Below, piece by piece: positions 17,612-22,675 of a DNA stretch of 22,675 nucleotides. The stretch comes from Brevundimonas sp. UBA7534 (GTDB lineage: Bacteria > Pseudomonadota > Alphaproteobacteria > Caulobacterales > Caulobacteraceae), in assembly GCF_002479325.1 (NCBI RefSeq), contig NZ_DLMO01000134.1, forward strand, positions 1 to 22,675. Direction: 5' to 3'. A model generated the notes under the pieces. The model was not told where the DNA came from. It saw nothing but the letters and a program-made list of their open reading frames with translations, and did no database searches. A program made the translations under genes and the position numbers. How positions within the stretch are numbered: position 1 is the stretch's first letter; every line of letters begins with the position of its first letter.

Positions 17612-17883
17612 GCCAGCCCCCCCTCGGTGTTGAACGCGGGCGCGCCGAACGCGGCCCATTGGTCGACGAAAGATTGCGACACAGACCCTAACCTCAGGTT
17701 GACGCCGTCGGCCTGCCAGGTGCGGCGCGCCGACAGCAGCACCTGCAGGCACAGCCCGCCCAGCCGATCGACGGACGCGCCGTCGATCGTCAGGTCCGCG
17801 CCGCGATACGCCAGCAGTTCGGCCTTCAGCGGTTCGGCCGCTTTCAGGTCCAGAACCGGCGCAAGCGTGAGCGACGCGGTCAT
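17608..17883 (-). CDS. cheX: STAS-domain protein CheX (Caulobacter type)
   Basis: A 91-residue STAS-domain protein (MTASLTLAPVLDLKAAEPLKA), with the SpoIIAA-like core at residues 20-60 (LTIDGASVDRLGGLCLQVLLSA). This gene is called cheX in Caulobacter cluster 1 and is unrelated to the CheX phosphatase of Thermotoga or Borrelia. In place of the phosphorylatable Ser of SpoIIAA it has Asp-Arg-Leu (VDRLGG), so serine phosphorylation at that point is unlikely. ATG 17883 shares one base with the mcpA stop (TGATG) and has an excellent ribosome site just upstream. Its partner is not known. Confidence 0.88.
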   Translation of the reverse strand: MTASLTLAPVLDLKAAEPLKAELLAYRGADLTIDGASVDRLGGLCLQVLLSARRTWQADGVNLRLGSVSQSFVDQWAAFGAPAFNTEGGLA

Positions 17884-19856
17884 CAGAACTCCTCCCAACC
17901 GTCTTCGACGGCGGCGTTGTCGATGCGGGGGGCGGCGCCGCCGCGACCCAGGGTCTTGAGGGCCTGGATCACGCGGCCGGAGCGGGCGGGCTCGGCCGGG
18001 CGGGCCGGAGCGGCCGGCGCGGAGGCGGCGGTTCTGGCGACGGGACGCGCGGCCTGAGCTGGGGCCTGCGCCGTCTCGCCGACGCGGAACCGGGCCACCG
18101 AGGCCTGCAGCGCCTCGGCCTCCTGGGCCAGGGAGTGGCTGGCGGCGGTCGACTGCTCGACCATGGCCGCGTTCTGCTGCGTGACCTGGTCCATCTGGTT
18201 CACCGCCGTATTGACCTGGGCCAGGCCGACGGCCTGTTCCTGGGCCGAGGCGGCGATCTCGCTGACCAGGCCGTCGATTTCGGCCACCCGGTCGACGATC
18301 CGCTGCAGCGCCTCGCCGGTCTGGCCCACCAGCTTGACGCCCGAGCCGACCTGGCCGGTCGAGGCCGAGATCAGCGTCTTGATCTCCTTGGCGGCCTCGG
18401 CCGAGCGCTGGGCCAGGGCCCGGACTTCCGACGCCACCACGGCGAAGCCGCGACCGGCCTCGCCCGCGCGGGCCGCCTCGACGCCGGCGTTCAGCGCCAG
18501 CAGATTGGTCTGGAAGGCGATCTCGTCGATCACGCCGATGATCTGGTTGATCTGGGCCGAGGACTGCTCGATCTCTGTCATGGCCTGGACCGCGTCGCGC
18601 ACGATCACGCCCGAGGTCTCGGCGTCGCCGCGCGCCGCCTGGACCACGTCGGAGGCCTGACGCGCGCCCGAGGCGGTCTTGTTCACCGTGGCGGTGATCT
18701 GGTCCAGGGCGGCGGCGGTCTCTTCCAGGCTGGCCGCCTGCTGTTCGGTGCGGCGCGACAGGTCGTCGGCGGCCTGCGAGATCTCGCCGGCGCCCGAACG
18801 GATCGCCGAGACGTTGGACACCACCACCGACACCGCCTGCTGAAGCTGGGCGATGGCCGAGTTGAAGTCCGCCTTCAGCTGTTCGGCCTTGGGCGCCACC
18901 GGCGTGGTGAAGCGATGCGTCAGGTCGCCGTTGGCCATGGCCGACAGCCCTTCGGCCAGAGCGGATATGGCGATCCGGTCCTCCTCGGCCGCCCGGGCCT
19001 TCTCCGCCTCGTTGGCCGCCCGCTCCTGTTCGGAAAGCGAACGCTGAGCCACAGCTTCGGATTCCAGCCGATCCTTCTGCACGGCCGCCTCGCGGAAATG
19101 CTCCAGCGCCCCGGCCATGGCGCCGACCTCGTCGCGGCGGCCCAGGCCCGGAATGGCCGAGGCGCGGTCGCCGCCCGCCAGGCTTCGCATCCGCGCCGCC
19201 AGGGCGGTCACGGGACGCGACACCGAGCGGCCGATCAGCCAGCCCGCCGCGCCGACGCCCAGCGCCACCAGCAGGGCCATCAGACCCAGCGTCAGCGCCG
19301 CCTTGCCCACGGCCGCGGCGATCTGATCGGTATAGACGCCCGAGCCGATGACCCAGCCCCAGGGCGCGAAGCCCTTGACGTAGGAGATCTTGGGCGAGGG
19401 CCGCTGCTGGCCGGGCTTGGCCCAGTCGTAGGCGACGAAGCCCGCGCCGTCGCGGCGCACCACCGCGACCATCTCGCGGAACATCAGCACGCCGTTGGCG
19501 TCCTTGCTGTCGCTGATGTCGGTCCCGTCCAGTTCGGGCTTGAACGGATGCATCAGCATGGTGGGATGCATGTCGTTGACCCAGAAATAGTCGTCCTGGC
19601 CGTAGCGCAGGGCCGACAGGGTCTTCAGCGCCTCGGCCTGGGCCTGGTCGCGGCTCAGGCGGCCGGCCTGTTCCTCGCCGTGATAGTGGGCGACCAGGCT
19701 CTCGGCCACCTCGACTGTCTTTCGGGTGCGGTCGGCGATGCCGTCGCGCATCACGGCGTCCAGCCGCAACAGCGCCAGCCCCGTCACCAGCAGGAGACCC
19801 GCCAGGGTCACGATGGCCAGCAGGTTGATGCGGCCGCCGATCGACAGAGACTTCAT
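17883..19856 (-). CDS. mcpA: Methyl-accepting chemotaxis protein McpA, sCache sensor
   Basis: A 657-residue transmembrane receptor heading the operon. Order: membrane helix at 11-31; a periplasmic single-Cache (sCache_2 type) domain at about 40-180 with YGQDDYFWVND at 85-95 and the MHP-containing loop; a second helix at about 187-209; a HAMP domain to about 260; a further HAMP-like region at about 295-345; then the coiled-coil signalling domain, with the hairpin tip IDEIAFQTNLLALNAGVEAA at about 443-462. After a Pro/Ala-rich linker (591-650) it ends GWEEF, a pentapeptide of the CheR-docking type. The ligand is unknown; sCache_2 domains often bind small organic acids. It begins at ATG 19856, 96 bases after trmB. 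Confidence 0.96.
   Translation of the reverse strand: MKSLSIGGRINLLAIVTLAGLLLVTGLALLRLDAVMRDGIADRTRKTVEVAESLVAHYHGEEQAGRLSRDQAQAEALKTLSALRYGQDDYFWVNDMHPTMLMHPFKPELDGTDISDSKDANGVLMFREMVAVVRRDGAGFVAYDWAKPGQQRPSPKISYVKGFAPWGWVIGSGVYTDQIAAAVGKAALTLGLMALLVALGVGAAGWLIGRSVSRPVTALAARMRSLAGGDRASAIPGLGRRDEVGAMAGALEHFREAAVQKDRLESEAVAQRSLSEQERAANEAEKARAAEEDRIAISALAEGLSAMANGDLTHRFTTPVAPKAEQLKADFNSAIAQLQQAVSVVVSNVSAIRSGAGEISQAADDLSRRTEQQAASLEETAAALDQITATVNKTASGARQASDVVQAARGDAETSGVIVRDAVQAMTEIEQSSAQINQIIGVIDEIAFQTNLLALNAGVEAARAGEAGRGFAVVASEVRALAQRSAEAAKEIKTLISASTGQVGSGVKLVGQTGEALQRIVDRVAEIDGLVSEIAASAQEQAVGLAQVNTAVNQMDQVTQQNAAMVEQSTAASHSLAQEAEALQASVARFRVGETAQAPAQAARPVARTAASAPAAPARPAEPARSGRVIQALKTLGRGGAAPRIDNAAVEDGWEEF
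17889..17896 (-). promoter_or_regulatory. Ribosome binding site that sets the cheX start
   Basis: GGGAGGAG lies inside the last codons of mcpA and ends 5 bases before ATG 17883. A TTG five codons upstream keeps the same frame, but it would leave this site inside the coding region, so ATG 17883 is preferred. Confidence 0.75.
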
Positions 19857-19903
19857 GAAAGCGTTCCGGCCCCGATTGATGGGATCAGGATCGCCGCTGC
19901 GCG

Positions 19904-19918
19904 TTAACCAGTCGTCAA
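19904..19918. promoter_or_regulatory. Candidate CtrA box upstream of mcpA
   Basis: TTAA (19904-19907), seven bases, then TCAA (19915-19918) differs from the CtrA consensus TTAA-N7-TTAA at one base and lies about 50-60 bases before the mcpA start. In Caulobacter, mcpA is cell-cycle controlled through CtrA, so the position makes sense. CtrA sites in alphaproteobacteria tolerate one mismatch, but one 15-base match could be chance. Confidence 0.5.
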
Positions 19919-19952
19919 AAAGGCCATTACGTAGGATTACTGCGACGCGCGG

Positions 19953-20651
19953 TCACAGCCGTCGGTATTCGAGGAAGACCGGGGCGGTGTCGCCCAGCTT
20001 CTTTTCCTCGTAGCGGGTGACGACGTGGTCGGCGGGGGGGACGAACCAGTCCTGGTCCGCCGGGCCGATGCGGTCGAGGCCGGGCGTGCGCTCCAGCCGC
20101 TCCAGCGCCCATTCGGCGTAGTCCAGCCAGTCTGTGACGAAACGGAGGGTCCCTCCGGGCTTCAGGATGCGGGCGAAGGCCTGGGCCGTCTCGTCCTGCA
20201 GCAGGCGGCGCTTGTTGTGGCGGGCCTTGTGCCAGGGGTCGGGGAACAGGATCAGCACCCGATCGACCGAGGCGTCTGGCAGGGCGTCGACCACGTCGCG
20301 CGCGTCGTCGGCGTGGATGCGGACGTTCTTCAGTCCCCCTTCGTCGATGTGGCGCAGGGCCGAGGCGACGCCGTTCAGGAAGGGTTCGCAGCCGATCACC
20401 AGCACGTCGGGCCGGCGGGCGGCCTGGGCGGCCATGTGCTCGCCCCCGCCGAAGCCGATCTCAAGCCAGATCTCGGACGCCTCGGGCGCCAGGGCCTGGG
20501 GATCCAGCGGCCCCGCCTTGGGGTCGGGCACGGCGACGGCCGGCAGCAGCGTGTCCATCAGAGCCGCCTGGCGGGGCTTGATCGGACGGGCCTTGATGCG
20601 GCCGAAGGACCGCAAGGGGCGGTCGATATGGGGGTTTTCGGGTTCGGACAC
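19953..20651 (-). CDS. trmB: tRNA (guanine-N7)-methyltransferase TrmB
   Basis: TrmB makes m7G46 in tRNA variable loops, using SAM. With GTG 20651 as start the protein has 232 residues, a normal length, and begins VSEPENPHIDRPLRSFGR, close to the family opening. The motifs are the SAM loop WLEIGFGGGEH at 62-72, FPDPWHKARHNKRR at 136-149, and TDWLDYAEW and TRYEEK near the end. An in-frame GTG at 20708 would add 19 Arg/Pro-rich residues; a TTGACA at 20730-20725 just upstream of it makes that region a more likely promoter. It is on the same strand as the che operon but separated by 96 bases. Confidence 0.93.
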   Translation of the reverse strand: MSEPENPHIDRPLRSFGRIKARPIKPRQAALMDTLLPAVAVPDPKAGPLDPQALAPEASEIWLEIGFGGGEHMAAQAARRPDVLVIGCEPFLNGVASALRHIDEGGLKNVRIHADDARDVVDALPDASVDRVLILFPDPWHKARHNKRRLLQDETAQAFARILKPGGTLRFVTDWLDYAEWALERLERTPGLDRIGPADQDWFVPPADHVVTRYEEKKLGDTAPVFLEYRRL

Positions 20652-20743
20652 GGATTTCGGCGAGCGGCGCCCCGTCGGACGAGGCCTGGATCTGAGCGCG
20701 CCTGACACAGGGTTTGCGCGCCCGTGTCAACCGGCCGGCCGTT

Positions 20744-21127
20744 TCAGTCGCCGTGCTTGCCCACGCTTTCGAACGTCGGCTCGGCGGCCTTGTGAACGTA
20801 TTGCTCGGCGACCAGCCAGGCCTTGAATGGGCGAAGGCATCCCAGGCACAGCCCCACCAGCAGCGGCAGGGTGACGACCGCATGGACCCAGATCGGCGGA
20901 TGGACGGTGAACTCGAACGCCATCATGAAGATCATGCCGATCAGCCCGGCGCCGGACATGACGAAGAAGGCCGGGCCGTCCGCCGGGTCGGCGAATCCGT
21001 AGTCCAGGCCGCAGTCCGGGCAGCTTTCGCGCAGCGACAGATAGCCCTTGAACAGCGGTCCCTTGCCGCAGCGCGGGCAGCGGCAGGCCAGGCCGGTCTT
21101 CAGGGTGCTGAGGCGGGATGTCTGCAT
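20744..21127 (-). CDS. DUF983 family membrane protein
   Basis: A 127-residue protein of the DUF983 family. The N-terminal zinc-ribbon-like part has five cysteines: C15, C17 and C20 (CRCPRCGKG) and C36 and C39 (CPDCG), followed by the family segment FADPADGPAFFV. Two membrane helices follow at about 55-75 and 80-97. Members often lie near cytochrome oxidase assembly genes in alphaproteobacteria, but none is adjacent here, so the function stays open. ATG 21127 follows AGGA at suitable spacing. It lies 92 bases upstream of trmB on the same strand and is divergent from the TPR protein gene. Confidence 0.88.
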   Translation of the reverse strand: MQTSRLSTLKTGLACRCPRCGKGPLFKGYLSLRESCPDCGLDYGFADPADGPAFFVMSGAGLIGMIFMMAFEFTVHPPIWVHAVVTLPLLVGLCLGCLRPFKAWLVAEQYVHKAAEPTFESVGKHGD

Positions 21128-21162
21128 GGGGCCATCCTGCGCCGAAACGCGGCGAATGTCGC

Positions 21163-21179
21163 TAGGACGAACGGTCCTA
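21163..21179. repeat. Short perfect inverted repeat in a divergent promoter gap
   Basis: TAGGAC and GTCCTA are separated by five bases, midway between the DUF983 start (21127) and the TPR protein start (21247). Size and place suit a repressor operator for either gene. Further on, GGTTAACCGCGATTAAAG (21202-21219) contains two TTAA half-sites six bases apart, one short of a CtrA box. Neither site is proven. Confidence 0.35.
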
Positions 21180-21246
21180 TGCGTAACTCTACGATGAACG
21201 GCGGTTAACCGCGATTAAAGGGCTTTCGGGCAAGGGCTTGGGAGAT

Positions 21247-22675
21247 ATGTCCGGGGCCCTGGCCAGCAAACGCATTCTGAACACGACCGTGGCCGCCGCC
21301 GCGGCCGGCGCCGTCGCGTTCGCCCCCCTGGCGCCCCTGGCCCAGGAAGCGCGTTCGCGGGGCGTTTATCCGCTGTCTATCGACATCGGCCAATCCAACG
21401 AGTTCACCCGACTGGAGTTCGGCGGCGTCATCGGCGTGCGCAGCCAGGTCCGGCGCGACGGCGACAAGGTGGTGGTGCGGCTGGGCACGACCGCCGCGCC
21501 CGACGTCTCGCGCCTGAGGGTGGATCCGCCCCAGGGCGTCACGGGGGTCGAGACGCGCCAGGCGCGCGGCGGCACGGATCTGATCATCACCCTGGCCGAG
21601 GGCGCGGAGGCGCGGTCCGGCGTCGCCGACGGGGCGGTGTGGCTGAACCTCTACGCGCCGGGCAAGGCGCCCGAGCCCAGCCGGTCGGAACGGGCGACGA
21701 CCCAACACTCGGCCGTGCCGGTCCGCGCCGTCGCCAGCGACGACAAGACGGTGCTGACCTTCCAGTGGGCCGCGCCGGTCGGGGCCGCCGTCTTCCGTCG
21801 CGGCGAGGCGGTCTGGATCGTGTTCGACACCGCCGCCCGCATGGACCTGACCGGGGCGCGGGCCCTGGGTCAGGCGCGCGACGCGCGCTGGGCCGCCGGG
21901 CCCGACTACACCGTGGTTCGCCTGTCCGCGCCCGAGGGGCTGGCCCTGTCGGCCCAGGGGCAGGGCGGAACCTGGACAGTGACCCTGGGCGGGCCGCCGC
22001 CGGGCGCGACAGGGGTGGAGATCGACCGTTCGGCCGACGGCTCCCCAGTGCTGACGGCCCGGATGGCGGGGGCGACCAAGACGGTCTGGCTGACCGACCC
22101 GCTGGCCGGAGACCGCTTCGCCGCCGTCACCGCCCTGGCGCCCGGCAAGGGGCTGGGCCAGCCGCGCCGCACCGTCGACATGACTCTTTTGCCGACCGCC
22201 CAGGGCTTGGCGGTCGAGACGCCGACCGACGACCTGAAGATCGACGCCGCCGGGGATCTGGTGACGCTGAGCCGGCCGCGCGGCCTGACCTTGTCGCCGC
22301 CCTCGGCCCTGTTGGAGGCGGGCGACCACGACGCCGACGCCCCGCGCAAGGCCGCGCATCCCGCGCTGATCCTGGACGAATGGGCGCAACTGGGCCAGGC
22401 GGGGTTCTCGGATCGTTATCGCCGGCTGCAGGACGCCGCCGGGCTGGAGACCATCGCCGCCGACGGCGACCCGCGCGCGCCGATCGCGGCGCGGCTGGCC
22501 CTGGCGCGCTTCCTGGTCGGATCGGGGCTGAACTACGAGGCCATCGGGGTGCTGGACGCCCTGGTCGACAAGGCGCCCAACATGCTGGGCGAACCAGAGG
22601 TGCGGGGCCTGCGCGGGGTCGCGCGCGTCGGCGTGGGACGGCTGGAGGAGGCGCAGGCCGACTTTTCCGGCGCGG
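21247..22675 (+). CDS. Exported protein with C-terminal TPR-like region, 3' end beyond the window
   Basis: The frame is open from ATG 21247 to the right edge (476 codons) with GGGAG a few bases upstream. Residues 1-33 form a signal peptide (basic start, Ala-rich core, cleavage likely after PLAPLA). The next 340 or so residues are beta-rich and alternate VVVRLG, LIITLAEG and VWIVFDTAA strands, which I do not recognise. From about residue 390 (AHPALILDEWAQLGQAGF) the sequence becomes helical with TPR character (LALARFLVGSGLNYEAIGVLDALV, PEVRGLRGVARVGVGRLEEAQADF), and it probably continues past the edge. It is likely periplasmic or envelope-associated. I assign no specific function or gene name. 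Confidence 0.82.
   Translation, partial: MSGALASKRILNTTVAAAAAGAVAFAPLAPLAQEARSRGVYPLSIDIGQSNEFTRLEFGGVIGVRSQVRRDGDKVVVRLGTTAAPDVSRLRVDPPQGVTGVETRQARGGTDLIITLAEGAEARSGVADGAVWLNLYAPGKAPEPSRSERATTQHSAVPVRAVASDDKTVLTFQWAAPVGAAVFRRGEAVWIVFDTAARMDLTGARALGQARDARWAAGPDYTVVRLSAPEGLALSAQGQGGTWTVTLGGPPPGATGVEIDRSADGSPVLTARMAGATKTVWLTDPLAGDRFAAVTALAPGKGLGQPRRTVDMTLLPTAQGLAVETPTDDLKIDAAGDLVTLSRPRGLTLSPPSALLEAGDHDADAPRKAAHPALILDEWAQLGQAGFSDRYRRLQDAAGLETIAADGDPRAPIAARLALARFLVGSGLNYEAIGVLDALVDKAPNMLGEPEVRGLRGVARVGVGRLEEAQADFSGA

Noticed and set aside
18135..19907. A 590-codon open frame on the plus strand opposite mcpA
   Set aside because: It is antisense to a complete chemoreceptor, has His/Gly/Arg-rich composition and no motif; a GC-driven shadow.
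19953..20708. TrmB starting at GTG 20708
   Set aside because: It adds 19 basic residues unlike the family N-terminus and would overlap a likely TTGACA promoter element; GTG 20651 fits the family start.

Overview
The window is high-GC DNA that looks like Caulobacterales, most probably Brevundimonas or a close relative. The reasons are the GC-rich codon use, tightly overlapping genes, and a chemotaxis operon whose gene order matches the Caulobacter crescentus che cluster 1 (mcpA-cheX-cheYI-cheA-cheW-cheR-cheB-cheYII-cheD-cheU-cheYIII-cheE). The genus is inferred from protein character and synteny, not from a search.

Layout. (1) 1-2306, minus: most of the aconitase gene acnA, running off the left edge. 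(2) 2544-5521, plus: ccmA-ccmB-ccmC-ccmD-ccmG, the haem-handling and thioredoxin part of System I cytochrome c maturation; ccmE, ccmF and ccmH are not here. The ccmD tail carries three 39-bp tandem repeats. (3) 5556-6584: a small Ala/Pro-rich protein (plus) meets an M48 metalloprotease lipoprotein (minus). (4) 6662-9271, minus: a TonB-dependent receptor with a clean rho-independent terminator but no 5' end. (5) 9266-10075: a scar made of the 3' end of an FAD/NAD(P)-binding protein gene (plus) and the 5' part of an IS5-family insertion sequence. Together these carry four single-base deletions. (6) 10076-10152, minus: tRNA-Arg(CCT), whose D/T-loop tertiary pair G19-C56 is swapped to C19-G56. The IS remnant stops two bases from its CCA end. 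(7) 10346-19856, minus: the twelve-gene che operon. (8) 19953-21127, minus: trmB and a DUF983 gene. (9) 21247 to the right edge, plus: an exported protein with a C-terminal TPR-like region.

Function. The che operon encodes a complete receptor-to-motor relay: an sCache receptor ending in a CheR-docking pentapeptide; CheW and CheA; the adaptation enzymes CheR, CheB and CheD; three receiver proteins; a STAS protein; and two poorly understood proteins, CheU and CheE. Nearly all internal junctions overlap or nearly touch, so the genes are probably translationally coupled. A near-consensus CtrA box lies upstream of mcpA, consistent with cell-cycle control.

The unusual part of the window is 9266-10152. 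It is either a decayed integration or deletion scar at the 3' end of a tRNA gene, or a mis-joined, error-rich patch of assembly. The other noteworthy items are the swapped tRNA tertiary pair, a CheZ-like D-x3-Q motif in CheU, and the repeat-extended CcmD.
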